This document shows positions 1 through 8,899 of a stretch of DNA of 35,833 nucleotides, piece by piece (the stretch's first letter is position 1; every line of letters starts with the position of its first letter). The position numbers and the translations under genes were made by a program. Below the pieces are notes generated by a model. That model was given only the letters and a program-made list of their open reading frames with translations, ran no database searches and was not told the origin of the DNA. This stretch comes from Bacteroidales bacterium (GTDB taxonomy: Bacteria > Bacteroidota > Bacteroidia > Bacteroidales > G3-4614): assembly GCA_017935575.1 (NCBI GenBank), contig JAGBHI010000026.1, positions 1-35,833 of the forward strand. Direction: 5' to 3'.

Positions 1-99
1 CAGGAACTGAGGAAGTATATCCACTACTACAATAATGACAGAATTAAACTGAGACTAAAAGGAAAGAGTCCGGTGCAATACCGAACTCTTTACCAATAA
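1..99 (+). CDS. IS3-family transposase, C-terminal fragment (cut by window edge)
   Basis: Frame 1 is open from the first base and stops with TAA at 97-99, giving 32 residues. It includes YNNDRIKLRLKGKSPVQYR, the usual C-terminal tail of IS3-family OrfB integrases (YNxxRIKxxLKGxSPVQYR), which lies after the DDE catalytic core. The catalytic residues are upstream of the window. It is partial only because of the window boundary. The family assignment rests on this tail and on the adjacent inverted repeat, so the IS subgroup (probably IS150-like) is an inference. Confidence 0.8.
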   Translation, partial: QELRKYIHYYNNDRIKLRLKGKSPVQYRTLYQ

Positions 100-115
100 A
101 ACTTTTTATTAATCC

Positions 116-134
116 GTCCAACTTTTTGGGGTCA
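116..134 (+). repeat. Right terminal inverted repeat of the IS element
   Basis: GTCCAACTTTTTGGGGTCA lies 16 bases after the transposase stop. Read on the opposite strand it begins TGACCCC and continues with an A-rich stretch and GTTGGAC, which fits IS3-family ends. The partner repeat is outside the window. Confidence 0.6.
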
Positions 135-177
135 GATCAATCTTGCCGTTTTTTGTTATTCCTAAATTATGAACAAA

Positions 178-717
178 TTAATAATTTGTTGCTCTTAATC
201 TGAAGTGAGCCTTTGAGTGGTCGCAAATAGGACAAATTTCGGGAGCTTCTTTGCCAATTACAATATGTCCGCAATTACCGCATTCCCAAATGCAATCTCC
301 ATCACGAGAGAAAACAATTTTTCTTTCAATGTTGTCAAGAAGTTTGCGATAACGCTCTTCGTGTTCCTTCTCAATTTTAGCAACACCTTCAAATAAGAAA
401 GCTATATGGTCAAAACCCTCTTCTTTTGCCTCTTTCGCAAAAGTGGCATACATGTCGGTCCATTCATAGTTTTCGCCTGCAGCTGCATCTGCAAGATTTG
501 TTGCTGTATCTGCTATAGCACCACCGTGTAATAGTTTAAACCAAATTTTTGCATGCTCTTTTTCATTATTAGCAGTAGCTTCAAAAAGCTCGGCAATTTG
601 TACATATCCCTCTTTTTTAGCTTTAGCTGCATAATATGTGTACTTATTGCGTGCTTGCGATTCACCCGCAAACGCAGTCATAAGATTTTGTTCGGTTTTA
701 CTTCCTTTAAGTTCCAT
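178..717 (-). CDS. rbr: Rubrerythrin
   Basis: Cytoplasmic non-haem iron peroxidase that reduces hydrogen peroxide to water in anaerobes, taking electrons through its rubredoxin domain. The protein has 179 residues, a normal length. Residues about 1-130 form the ferritin-like di-iron four-helix domain, with glutamates near residue 19 and two ExxH motifs (E52-H55 and E116-H119). Residues about 138-170 form a rubredoxin-like iron site with two CxxC pairs (C146/C149 and C162/C165). The ATG at 717 is the natural start, and a good Bacteroides-type promoter lies just upstream. It is a single gene, transcribed toward the IS end and divergent from the outer-membrane protein gene at 912. All expected ligand motifs are visible and the identification is firm. 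Confidence 0.96.
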   Translation of the reverse strand: MELKGSKTEQNLMTAFAGESQARNKYTYYAAKAKKEGYVQIAELFEATANNEKEHAKIWFKLLHGGAIADTATNLADAAAGENYEWTDMYATFAKEAKEEGFDHIAFLFEGVAKIEKEHEERYRKLLDNIERKIVFSRDGDCIWECGNCGHIVIGKEAPEICPICDHSKAHFRLRATNY

Positions 718-761
718 TTCGTTTAAATTTAATTTAAGGTTTTAGGTTTAATTTCTTATGG

Positions 762-795
762 CAAATGTATAAAAATATCACTATATAAATACAAA
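762..795 (-). promoter_or_regulatory. Putative Bacteroides-type promoter for rubrerythrin
   Basis: On the minus strand TACATTTG (769-762) is an exact match to the -7 consensus TAnnTTTG. A TTTG (795-792) lies 22 bases further upstream as a -33 element, at slightly long spacing. The implied transcript starts about 35-40 bases before the rubrerythrin ATG. Confidence 0.6.
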
Positions 796-833
796 TCCAT
801 ATAAAATTGTTTAGTTAAAAAATATTACAGATA

Positions 834-864
834 TTGTATGACTAAGAATAAAGATATTACTTTG
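834..864 (+). promoter_or_regulatory. Putative promoter for the outer-membrane protein gene
   Basis: TTACTTTG at 857-864 matches TAnnTTTG with one mismatch, and TTG at 834-836 lies 20 bases upstream. It would start transcription roughly 40 bases before the ATG at 912. Confidence 0.4.
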
Positions 865-911
865 TAATAAATTAACTAAGATTGCGTAAAGAGTAGATAA
901 ATTTTATAAAT

Positions 912-1457
912 ATGAAAAAAATATTAGTAACATTAGTATTGTGTGTGGTTGCTCTCGCAGCAAAAGCTCAAGCAAATGAGATGTCAGCAAGTGCACAATT
1001 TATTTTAGGTGCAGGTCAAGGAATAACAAATCCGGGACTCGGAGTTAAGTTGTCTTACGGAATAACAGATCCTTGGAGAGTTGCGGCATCATTTGATTAT
1101 GGATTTAAAACAGGAGCTAATACCAGATCGTGGGATTTGAACTTTGATGCTCACTATCAATTTTATTTTGGACGAGGTTTTAGAGTATATCCATTAGTAG
1201 GTTTAGCTATAGTTAACTATAAATGGAAGATGGATAAGAGTGTATATAATGCCTTAAAATTGGAAGCAGCAATGGAGGGAGAAGATATAGGTAAACGTCC
1301 AAGTGATAAAACAACCTGTGTCGGAGTTAATTTGGGTGCAGGTTTTCAATATGATATAAACGATCAATGGGCGGTCTATTCTGAAGTAAAAGGTCAAATA
1401 CTTAGCAAGGACGGATCTCGTTTTGTGTGGGCAGTAGGAGGATCGTATAAATTTTAG
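912..1457 (+). CDS. Small outer-membrane beta-barrel (porin-family) protein
   Basis: A secreted 181-residue protein. Residues 1-19 are a signal peptide (two lysines, a hydrophobic core, then AAKAQA as the likely cleavage area). The rest consists of short amphipathic strands rich in G and aromatics: GLGVKLSYGI near residue 42, YQFYFGRGF near 82, VYPLVGLAIVNYKW near 92, VGVNLGAGFQYDIN near 137. It ends in SYKF, the aromatic terminus expected of a BAM substrate. The size fits an eight-stranded barrel of the OmpA/OmpW kind. It stands alone, with its own promoter and a strong terminator, divergent from rubrerythrin. No specific ligand can be inferred; structural porin or surface protein are both possible. 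Confidence 0.8.
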   Translation: MKKILVTLVLCVVALAAKAQANEMSASAQFILGAGQGITNPGLGVKLSYGITDPWRVAASFDYGFKTGANTRSWDLNFDAHYQFYFGRGFRVYPLVGLAIVNYKWKMDKSVYNALKLEAAMEGEDIGKRPSDKTTCVGVNLGAGFQYDINDQWAVYSEVKGQILSKDGSRFVWAVGGSYKF

Positions 1458-1483
1458 AATTAGTTCTGAATATTGTTATAATT

Positions 1484-1520
1484 AAGAATGTGGTTCGCTT
1501 TGGCTCCACATTCTTTTTTT
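1484..1520 (+). terminator. Rho-independent terminator
   Basis: AAGAATGTGG (1484-1493) and CCACATTCTT (1506-1515) form a perfect 10-bp stem with a 12-base loop, followed by a T run to about 1520. It lies 26 bases after the stop of the outer-membrane protein gene and just before the end of the convergent M16 peptidase gene. Confidence 0.85.
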
Positions 1521-1527
1521 GTAACTG

Positions 1528-2781
1528 TTATCCAAGAACTAATGTTGATAAATTTTCTTTATTGTAAATTTTGTTTGCGCACTCCAAAATATCTTTTGAG
1601 GTGATGCGATCTATACGTTCAATGCTATCATTAAGAGAACGGCATTTGTTGTGGCGTAACAGACTTTTGCCCGCAGAAATTGCAAGGTTTTCTCTGTTTT
1701 CTCTGCTAATTGTTAGTTGCCCTATATATTGACGTTTTGCATTGAGTAGTTTTGTAGATGATAACTCTTTATTGCAAAGCAGAGACAGTTGTTTGTTGAT
1801 GATGTCATAGCATTTCTCAATATTCTTTTTGTCCGTCCCAAAATATATTGTAAATAGTCCGGTATCTGAATAGTTTGTTATGCTTGATTCTACACTGTAA
1901 ACATATCCTCTTTTTTCGCGGAGAGCTATATTTAGCATGCTATTCATTCCGGGTCCGCCAAGTATGTTGTTTAATAGGTATAAGTTGAACCTCTCTCTGT
2001 CAAACAGGTTATGACATAATCCTCCAATTATAGCGTGTGATTGGTAGTTGTCGCACTCTTTGTGTATGTTGAAACATGAATATTTTAGATTGGAATTTCT
2101 TGATAGATTAGGCTTGTTGTTTCTGAATTCTATTGTTGCATTTTCAATAATGGTTATAACCTTCTCAAATTTGGTTCTCCCTGTAAAAAAGAAAACCATA
2201 TTTTCAGAAGTGTAAAACTCTTTTATAAAATTTCTTCCTTTTTGAGGAGTTATTCTCTCAAGAGAGTTTAAATCCCCAAGAATATTATGCCCTAAAGGGT
2301 GATTGTTGAAAATGAGGTTTTCAAACTCGTCATATATGTATTCGGCAGGATTGTCAAGATATGAGTTTATTTCGTCAATAATAACTTCTTTCTCCTTTAT
2401 GCTCTCTGAATCAGGCAAATTAGAGTTTTGTATAATATCGCACATAAGAGAAATAGCACGTTTGAGGTAAGGCTCGAGGCTTACGGTATATATTACAGTC
2501 TCTTCTTTGCTGGTAAAAGCATTTAACTCTCCGCCAACACTCTCCATGCAATTTAGAATATGAGACGCTTTATGATTGGTGGTGCCTTTGAAAAGCATAT
2601 GCTCAACATAATGAGCTAAACCCTCTTCTCCTTCAACTTCATCACGAGTGCCGGCATCAACAACAAATCCACAATATGAAACATCAGAATTGGTATATCT
2701 GTAAACCACTTTTAGCCCTGATGGTAAAGTACACCATGTGTAATCGCTATTTGATGCAAAATTTAGGTATGAAGTTTTCAT
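1528..2781 (-). CDS. M16-family zinc metallopeptidase (pitrilysin/MPP-like)
   Basis: A 417-residue insulinase-family peptidase with the inverted zinc motif HYVEH (H57, E60, H61) and the third zinc ligand E137 in IIDEI, exactly 76 residues after H61 as in the family. The N-terminal half is the catalytic M16 domain (about 20-165). The C-terminal half (about 190-380) is the second M16 domain, with GGPGMNSMLNIALREKRGYVY near residue 300. The frame stays open back to 2895, but the ATG at 2781 is preferred: conserved family sequence begins soon after it, the extra 38 residues are basic and unlike the family, and a likely promoter lies between 2811 and 2843. No signal peptide is evident, so it is probably cytoplasmic, although related single-domain M16 enzymes can be exported. 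The substrate is unknown. Confidence 0.9.
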   Translation of the reverse strand: MKTSYLNFASNSDYTWCTLPSGLKVVYRYTNSDVSYCGFVVDAGTRDEVEGEEGLAHYVEHMLFKGTTNHKASHILNCMESVGGELNAFTSKEETVIYTVSLEPYLKRAISLMCDIIQNSNLPDSESIKEKEVIIDEINSYLDNPAEYIYDEFENLIFNNHPLGHNILGDLNSLERITPQKGRNFIKEFYTSENMVFFFTGRTKFEKVITIIENATIEFRNNKPNLSRNSNLKYSCFNIHKECDNYQSHAIIGGLCHNLFDRERFNLYLLNNILGGPGMNSMLNIALREKRGYVYSVESSITNYSDTGLFTIYFGTDKKNIEKCYDIINKQLSLLCNKELSSTKLLNAKRQYIGQLTISRENRENLAISAGKSLLRHNKCRSLNDSIERIDRITSKDILECANKIYNKENLSTLVLG

Positions 2782-2810
2782 GTCTATTTTATGATGATAA
2801 ATTTGTTGCG

Positions 2811-2843
2811 CGAAGTTACACCTCTTTCTGTTAATAAAGCAAA
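2811..2843 (-). promoter_or_regulatory. Putative promoter for the M16 peptidase gene
   Basis: On the minus strand TAACTTCG (2818-2811) is close to TAnnTTTG, and TTTG (2843-2840) sits 21 bases upstream. Transcription would begin about 20-25 bases before the ATG at 2781 and after the alternative start at 2895, which supports the shorter protein. Confidence 0.5.
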
Positions 2844-2986
2844 TTTTACTTTGTAATTTCAAATTTTTTATAGTCGGTTTTATCGTGGAATGCAATAAAA
2901 TAGTATAAAAATGTAAAACGCATATTATTTATCTGTAAAATCTTATAAAATGCTATCTAAAACAACTATATTTTAAATAATTATGC

Positions 2987-2994
2987 TATCTTTG
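2987..2994 (+). promoter_or_regulatory. Putative -7 element for the TonB transporter/C25 block
   Basis: TATCTTTG is an exact match to TAnnTTTG. It lies 45 bases before the ATG at 3039. No TTTG is visible at the -33 spacing, which is the weaker element in Bacteroidetes. Confidence 0.45.
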
Positions 2995-3038
2995 CCATAA
3001 TTTACGAAATAGAATAATTACATTAATGATAAAGATAT

Positions 3039-5972
3039 ATGCTTGGAAATTATAGTAAGTATATTGTGTCGTTGATTAAGAGTATATTTATTGTTACTCT
3101 TTTGATAGTTTTTGCTTCTCCTATAAATGCACAGTCGCAAAAAGGATTTGTGCTATCGGGAAAAATTATTTCATCAGAAGGAGATGAACCATTGGAGATG
3201 GTGCTGGTAAAATTATCAACATCAGCATGGGCCATGACAAACGAAAAGGGAGAGTTTAAGATTACAGGACTTAAACAAGGCACATATAAATATGAGATTG
3301 CATATTTGGGATTTGAAGATGTCGTTGGAGAGGTAACTGTTACAAAAAACATAACAGACTTTTCAATAGTAATGCGCCCTGCCGGTTTAGGTCTTGAAGA
3401 GGTTGTAGTAACAGCCGAAGAACATAAAATGGGTTCAGCTTCAACCATTGGTCAAGCTGCAATTCAGCACTTGCAGGCAAAGAGCGTTGAGGATATGTTG
3501 CAATTACTTCCCGGTCAAATAACCAAAAATCCCGATTTGACAAATGCAGGTCAAGCATCAATACGTGAAATTGATGCAGGAAGCAATAATAATAATGCGT
3601 TAGGAACTGCAGTTATTGTAGATGGAGCACCAATGAGTAACGATGCTAATATGCAATTGTTTTCAACTGCTCGTTCAGGCTCAAATTCGTCAACGTCAAG
3701 TAATACGATGAACGATCAGTCAACAAGTGGTCGCGGAGTTGATTTGCGTTCAATTTCACCCGATAATATTGAGTCAATTGAGGTAATTAGGGGTATCCCA
3801 TCTGCAGAGTACGGAAACTTAACATCAGGAGCCGTAGTTATCAAAACAAAAGTAGGAACAACACCATATGAAGCAAAAGTTAAGATTGATCCCAATTCAA
3901 AACTTGTTTATATCGGTAAAGGTTTTACTATGAAGAAAAACCGAGGAGCAATTAACTTGTCGGCTGACTATACAAAATCTTATGAGGATACCCGAAAGAA
4001 ATTTAAAGGATATGACCGTATAACTGCTAATGGAGCCTACTCAAATACATTTATGAAAGAGACTACTCCATTGAGTTTGAACCTAAAAATGTCTTATACT
4101 CGCAACATAAGTAGTCAAAAGGCCGATGAATCAATGCACCCCGATGAGCTATTGGAGAATGCAAGTCAAGGCTTCCGCTTCTCTGCTGACGGAATGTGGC
4201 GTTTGAATAAATCATGGATAAGCAACTTTAACTATTCTGCATCTTTGTCATATACAAAGCAAACTGATACATATCGCCAATATATAGTAGGTTCTGCAGT
4301 ACCTTATGCAACTACCCGAGTGCCGGGAGAGTATTCTGTAGCATTCCTTGCTCCCGAATATTTATCTCAATACACAATAAACGGAGAGCCTCTTACTGCA
4401 TACGTACAGTTAAAGGCAAATAAGATGTTCTCATTTGAAAAAGGAACTAACAATATTAAAGTTGGTGCGGACTATAATTTAAGTGCAAACTATGGCGATG
4501 GAATGTTGTTTGATAATACAACTCCTCCAAAACCGGGAGATGGGCAGGGAGCGCGTCCACGTTCGTATAAATCAATACCGTCAATGCACACAATGTCATA
4601 CTTCTTTGAGAATGCAACAGAAGTAACATTTGCAGGACAAACATTAAATCTTCAGGCAGGAGTTCGTGTGAATACACTATTCATTGATCAACTCGCAAAA
4701 CGTGGCAATATTACAACAATTGATCCACGTATCAACTTCTCATATCAATTCTTATCACATCAAAACAATAAGGTATTTGACGATTTGTCAATAGTGGGAG
4801 GTTTTGGATTGGCTTCAAAAATGCCAACAATGTCATACCTATATCCTAACCCAGCATACTTTGACTATACAAGTTATAACTCTTACGTAGCTGACGATCC
4901 CTCAAGAACTCTTGCAATTATATCATCTGATGTTATTGCCAATACAGCAAATCCAAACTTAAAACCATCAACTTCTCGAAAATTTGAGATTGGAATTTCT
5001 GGTCGTATAAATAAGGTAAGAGGAACAATTACATACTTTAACGAAAGGTACAAGAATGAGTATGGATTTACATCTGTGCCTCACTATTTGAGTTATAATA
5101 AATATTATGTGCCTGAGGTTGAAAATGAGACATTAATTCCAATATATGTTGAGGGAGAAGGAGTATATTATACAACATCTCCCGGTGGTCCCAAAGATGC
5201 TGCAGATAAGTTTACTCAAAAAAGGGTAACAACATATTCAATGCCAAGCAATACTTCAGAAACTTTCAAGCAAGGTATTGAGTATTCATTCAATTTAGGC
5301 GAAATTAAAGCAATAAAAACAGATATCATAGTTGATGGAGCCTGGTATTATATAAAACGCCGTTCTACAGGAGCAACTTATAATTATGATGACACTCCTG
5401 TTGATGTAACAACCATAGGAGGTGCAACAAAATCAGGATTTAATACCTATTTGGCAGTCATGCCTACAGGAAGTGGTTCAATAAATCAACGAGTAAATAC
5501 CAATATACGTCTTGTAACACACATACCTGCAATAAAATTGGTGTTTACAACAACTGCTCAAATTGTATGGTTTGAAAGTAGTAAATATATATATGAGGAT
5601 AATGACGGAAATAACCTCTATTATAAAACAACTGACGAGCAAGGCAATGAGGTCTATTTGGTTGATCCATTAGGCTATTATGATAAAAATGGAGATTATA
5701 CCAAATGGGATAGATCAATGACTCAAAATAAAGAGTTGAGAGACTTGCCAACCAGAACATCAAATATGTATTATTACGATACACAAAAATATCCGATAAC
5801 ATGTATGCTAAACTTTAAGATGACAAAAGAGTTTAAGAAATTTGTTGAGCTATCATTTGTAGCGAATAACTTCTTGAAACTCTCAAAATTGTATCGTCAA
5901 GATAAGCGAGGTGGTTATCGAGAGATGTACTCTCCAATATATTTTGGAGCTGAGTTGAAAATAAAGATTTAG
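3039..5972 (+). CDS. TonB-dependent outer-membrane transporter with N-terminal carboxypeptidase-regulatory-like domain
   Basis: A 977-residue outer-membrane receptor that would import a ligand using TonB/ExbBD energy. Residues 1-32 are a signal peptide (cleavage near NAQ). Residues about 37-113 are the carboxypeptidase-regulatory-like Ig domain found in Bacteroidetes transporters (VLSGKIISSEGDEPLEMVLV to TDFSIVMRP). LEEVVVTAEE near 118-127 resembles the TonB box. The plug spans about 130-275 (VEDMLQLLPGQ, IVDGAPMSNDAN, SIEVIRGIPSAEYGNLTSGAV). The 22-strand barrel follows to the C-terminus. It is not a typical SusC and has no SusD partner. Instead it is followed after 26 bases by a DUF4876-type lipoprotein and then by a DUF6850-like barrel. 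In other Bacteroidales these three families are found together. The ligand is unknown; iron or haem complexes and peptides are both plausible inferences. Confidence 0.92.
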   Translation: MLGNYSKYIVSLIKSIFIVTLLIVFASPINAQSQKGFVLSGKIISSEGDEPLEMVLVKLSTSAWAMTNEKGEFKITGLKQGTYKYEIAYLGFEDVVGEVTVTKNITDFSIVMRPAGLGLEEVVVTAEEHKMGSASTIGQAAIQHLQAKSVEDMLQLLPGQITKNPDLTNAGQASIREIDAGSNNNNALGTAVIVDGAPMSNDANMQLFSTARSGSNSSTSSNTMNDQSTSGRGVDLRSISPDNIESIEVIRGIPSAEYGNLTSGAVVIKTKVGTTPYEAKVKIDPNSKLVYIGKGFTMKKNRGAINLSADYTKSYEDTRKKFKGYDRITANGAYSNTFMKETTPLSLNLKMSYTRNISSQKADESMHPDELLENASQGFRFSADGMWRLNKSWISNFNYSASLSYTKQTDTYRQYIVGSAVPYATTRVPGEYSVAFLAPEYLSQYTINGEPLTAYVQLKANKMFSFEKGTNNIKVGADYNLSANYGDGMLFDNTTPPKPGDGQGARPRSYKSIPSMHTMSYFFENATEVTFAGQTLNLQAGVRVNTLFIDQLAKRGNITTIDPRINFSYQFLSHQNNKVFDDLSIVGGFGLASKMPTMSYLYPNPAYFDYTSYNSYVADDPSRTLAIISSDVIANTANPNLKPSTSRKFEIGISGRINKVRGTITYFNERYKNEYGFTSVPHYLSYNKYYVPEVENETLIPIYVEGEGVYYTTSPGGPKDAADKFTQKRVTTYSMPSNTSETFKQGIEYSFNLGEIKAIKTDIIVDGAWYYIKRRSTGATYNYDDTPVDVTTIGGATKSGFNTYLAVMPTGSGSINQRVNTNIRLVTHIPAIKLVFTTTAQIVWFESSKYIYEDNDGNNLYYKTTDEQGNEVYLVDPLGYYDKNGDYTKWDRSMTQNKELRDLPTRTSNMYYYDTQKYPITCMLNFKMTKEFKKFVELSFVANNFLKLSKLYRQDKRGGYREMYSPIYFGAELKIKI

Positions 5973-5998
5973 AATAAATTTAATGAAAAAATAATGAT

Positions 5999-7270
5999 AT
6001 GAAGTATTCTGTAATAACATCGTTAATAATATTTACATCTCTATTATTATTCTCTTCATGTAACAAAGAAGATATAAAAATAGCAAGATATTATTCGGTA
6101 AATATTTCGTTATTGATACCAGAAGAGGAGGCTGAGTATAAAGAAAAAGTAGAGCAAACAACTATAGAAATAGTAAATCAGCAAACTTCTCACAAATATG
6201 AATTAACAGGAGAATATTATCAAGATGTTTGGGTTGCTGAAATACCTTCGGGAGAGTATAATATATCTGCTATTTTAAAATTAAAGGAAGATGAGAATTC
6301 AGAAGAGTCTATATTGTCTTTTAATGGAAAAGCAAATAGTGTAGGAGTATATTCTGACAATAAAGTTTCGTTGGCATTGAAATCAGTAAAACCTTCACCG
6401 CTAATTTTCAAAGAGATATATTATAGTATGACTAAAGCTACTACAGGCGATCAATATACAAATGACCAATTTTATGAGATATATAACAACTCAAAAACAA
6501 CTCAGTATTTAGATAACTGTATATTGGCTCGTACACAAGGAGCCGGTTCTGCTGTAATACCCTGTAGATGGATAGATGCGAATGGTGAGATATTGATGGA
6601 ATACCCAGCCGACTCATATATAGCTGGTTTTGTTGGAGACGGTTCAGGTAAAAAATTCCCATTAGAGCCCGGAAAAAGTGTAGTAATTGCATATCAGGCA
6701 AAAGATCATAGATCACAAATCAATCCAAATAGTGTTGATTTGAGTAATGCAAACTATGAGGTAAATATATCAGACTATGTTACAAGTTATGCAAATAATC
6801 CGGCTGTGCCAGACATGTCAATCATAACAAAGAGTGGTGATATGACAATAACATTCTGGATGTTACCGTACTCTGGAACATCTGCGATTTTGGCTAAGTT
6901 TCCTGATAATATCAAACTTAAGGAATATGCGGCTGATATGGCAAATTATAAAACAATCCCATTTCAGACTGTAAATACAACTCTCTATCTTATGGTTCCT
7001 CAGGATTATGTAATGGACGGAGTGAATGTGGTTGGAGTTGACCCGGCAAAACGTCAAGTTCAGTTGAGGGCAGAAGTTGATGCAGGAATGGTAACAAACT
7101 CTGCCGTATATAATGGAAAGAGTATCAAAAGAAAGGTGAAAAGTGTTGTAAACGGAAGAGTCGTTTATCAAGATACAAATAATTCATCAAATGATTTCTT
7201 AACAGACCAAACTCCAACACCCGGAGTTGATGCAAACGGAAATATAATAAACAATATAGATAAAGAATAA
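5999..7270 (+). CDS. DUF4876-type outer-membrane lipoprotein
   Basis: A 423-residue predicted lipoprotein. The signal peptide ends in a lipobox at LLFSSC with lipidated C21, followed by NKED. Residues about 30-130 look like an Ig/carboxypeptidase-regulatory fold. The remainder carries features recalled for DUF4876: LIFKEIYYS near 134, a YEIYNNS segment near 155-161, and VVYQDTNNSSNDF near residue 400. The gene starts 26 bases after the TonB transporter and ends 12 bases before the DUF6850-like barrel gene, so the three are almost certainly cotranscribed. By analogy with SusD-type partners it may sit on the transporter and capture its ligand, but it has no SusD-like TPR fold and its function is undescribed. 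Family assignment is from memory of conserved motifs, not from a search. Confidence 0.78.
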   Translation: MKYSVITSLIIFTSLLLFSSCNKEDIKIARYYSVNISLLIPEEEAEYKEKVEQTTIEIVNQQTSHKYELTGEYYQDVWVAEIPSGEYNISAILKLKEDENSEESILSFNGKANSVGVYSDNKVSLALKSVKPSPLIFKEIYYSMTKATTGDQYTNDQFYEIYNNSKTTQYLDNCILARTQGAGSAVIPCRWIDANGEILMEYPADSYIAGFVGDGSGKKFPLEPGKSVVIAYQAKDHRSQINPNSVDLSNANYEVNISDYVTSYANNPAVPDMSIITKSGDMTITFWMLPYSGTSAILAKFPDNIKLKEYAADMANYKTIPFQTVNTTLYLMVPQDYVMDGVNVVGVDPAKRQVQLRAEVDAGMVTNSAVYNGKSIKRKVKSVVNGRVVYQDTNNSSNDFLTDQTPTPGVDANGNIINNIDKE

Positions 7271-7282
7271 TAAGATAAATAT

Positions 7283-8869
7283 ATGAAAAAAATAATTTAT
7301 ATATCGCTTCACATAGTTTTTATATTGATGTTTGCGCCTGCGGTATGTAGTGCACAAACTATTCAAGAAAAATCTGATGAAGATGTTTTGAAAGCAACAA
7401 TGCAATATAAAGACTACATGTTCCTAAATAATGGAGCATATGGCACTCTAAACCCAACATTTATGAGAGATTTACCTTTGGAGCAACTTGCAATATTACA
7501 AGTAAGTTATGGCGCAGGAATGGGTGATTTTCATAAACTTGATAAATCGGGAGATATTCGCGATCTATTAGTTGAGGTTTACGGTGTAAAAAAATTAGAG
7601 AGTGTTTCGTTTGAAGGCGGAATGTCATATCGCAATGGTAAAGAAAAACAACGCCGTTGGAATTCAACTCTATATCAAGCCGAAGATAATCCATTTATAC
7701 TTGCTGATTCAGTCTTTAGTAATTATACCGTAGAGCAGTTTACTCTTGATGGACGTTTCTCTTGGGAACCATTAGATTTATTGCGTTTCGGAATAAATGC
7801 CCTATATGAGGTAGGTGCAACATCTGATGAGCAAGATCCTCGTTTAGAGACAAAAGGTATGAGGTTTACAATAAATCCTGGAATTGATTTTAAAGTCTCA
7901 AAACACGTGAAGATAGGAGCTACAGGAGGTGTGCGTCTATTCAACGAGAATTCAAGATATAGTACGGTTGAGACAGCTATAAACTCGTCGTTCTTTGTTA
8001 TGAAAGGCTTTGGATTGTCTCTTAATAACGGAGGAACATCTTATCAAAGAGAGACAAAAGGAACAGCTTGGTTTGCAGCATTACAGGTTTATATGAACCG
8101 TCCGGGTTATACAAACTTCTTGAATGGAGGAATTGAGCAGAATAGAGAAAAAGCTATTGATGGCGGAACAACACAACAGTTTGTAGGTGGAGAGTATAGA
8201 AATCGTAAAATATTTGTAAATGATCGTTTCTCATTTGCGAGAAGCAAATATGTGCACAATATTGAGGTGTTTGGAGAGTATGACAAGGTTGAAGGAATAT
8301 GGTATGATCAGAAATATATAACAAATTCAAGTGGACAATCATACTGGGAGCCTAAGTTAAAGTCAATAATTTATACACAAGATTTATGGCAAGCAGCCTT
8401 GAAATATCGATTTGATGTCTTAAATGCAGGCAATACACCATCGTGGACTGTTTCTGCAGGTGCTAAGTATGCAAATTCAGAAACTAAGAACTATCCTGAT
8501 GGATATAAACAATCATATCAGAATATAACAGCCAATATCTCTCTTTCAAAACATTTTAGTATTAAGAAAGCTGTATTATCACTTTCTGCCTTAGGAAATT
8601 ATATGGTAAATTTGGAAACAGGATTACATCTTGGTGATGATATTGAATTAAAGGATAAATATACTATACCTTTGTATAATTATATAACATCTGATTCATA
8701 TTCAGTACAAGGAAGAATTGAGACTAAGATTCCTATAATATCAAAACGTTTCACATCGTATGTAGGAGCATATGTTGAAGCCTCAACGCAACGCTATGTC
8801 GGAGATGATAATATGTTTAGATTGACACATTTTAATAGATTTAGTGGAGGTGTAAACTATACTTTCTAA
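7283..8869 (+). CDS. DUF6850-like outer-membrane beta-barrel protein
   Basis: A 528-residue exported protein. A signal peptide covers about residues 1-24 (CSAQ cleavage area). The mature protein is a series of alternating amphipathic strands with frequent aromatics and ends GGVNYTF, a typical BAM recognition end. There is no plug domain or TonB box, so it is not itself a TonB-dependent transporter. Its length suggests a 14-18 strand barrel. It lies 12 bases after the DUF4876-type gene and is the third member of a transporter/lipoprotein/barrel set. I assign it to the DUF6850 family because that family accompanies DUF4876 in Bacteroidales. The barrel call is firm and the family name is less certain. 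A strong hairpin follows. Confidence 0.72.
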   Translation: MKKIIYISLHIVFILMFAPAVCSAQTIQEKSDEDVLKATMQYKDYMFLNNGAYGTLNPTFMRDLPLEQLAILQVSYGAGMGDFHKLDKSGDIRDLLVEVYGVKKLESVSFEGGMSYRNGKEKQRRWNSTLYQAEDNPFILADSVFSNYTVEQFTLDGRFSWEPLDLLRFGINALYEVGATSDEQDPRLETKGMRFTINPGIDFKVSKHVKIGATGGVRLFNENSRYSTVETAINSSFFVMKGFGLSLNNGGTSYQRETKGTAWFAALQVYMNRPGYTNFLNGGIEQNREKAIDGGTTQQFVGGEYRNRKIFVNDRFSFARSKYVHNIEVFGEYDKVEGIWYDQKYITNSSGQSYWEPKLKSIIYTQDLWQAALKYRFDVLNAGNTPSWTVSAGAKYANSETKNYPDGYKQSYQNITANISLSKHFSIKKAVLSLSALGNYMVNLETGLHLGDDIELKDKYTIPLYNYITSDSYSVQGRIETKIPIISKRFTSYVGAYVEASTQRYVGDDNMFRLTHFNRFSGGVNYTF

Positions 8870-8899
8870 GATTAATAAATAGTATTTTATGAATAAATT

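Larger units (their letters stand above)
1..134 (+). mobile_element. 3' end of an IS3-family insertion sequence
   Basis: The first 134 bases hold the end of a transposase reading frame followed by a terminal inverted-repeat-like sequence that finishes in GGGGTCA, the complement of the TGACCCC start common in IS3/IS150-type elements. The left part of the element lies outside the window, so intactness cannot be judged. No target-site duplication can be scored without the other end. The neighbouring rubrerythrin gene is intact, so the insertion sits in the spacer downstream of it. Confidence 0.75.

Noticed and set aside
2782..2895. 38-residue N-terminal extension of the M16 peptidase
   Set aside because: It does not resemble the family, is rich in basic and isoleucine residues, and a likely promoter falls inside it.
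3039..8869. XusABC xenosiderophore system
   Set aside because: XusB is a DUF4374 lipoprotein and XusC a PepSY membrane protein. The lipoprotein and third gene here do not resemble them.
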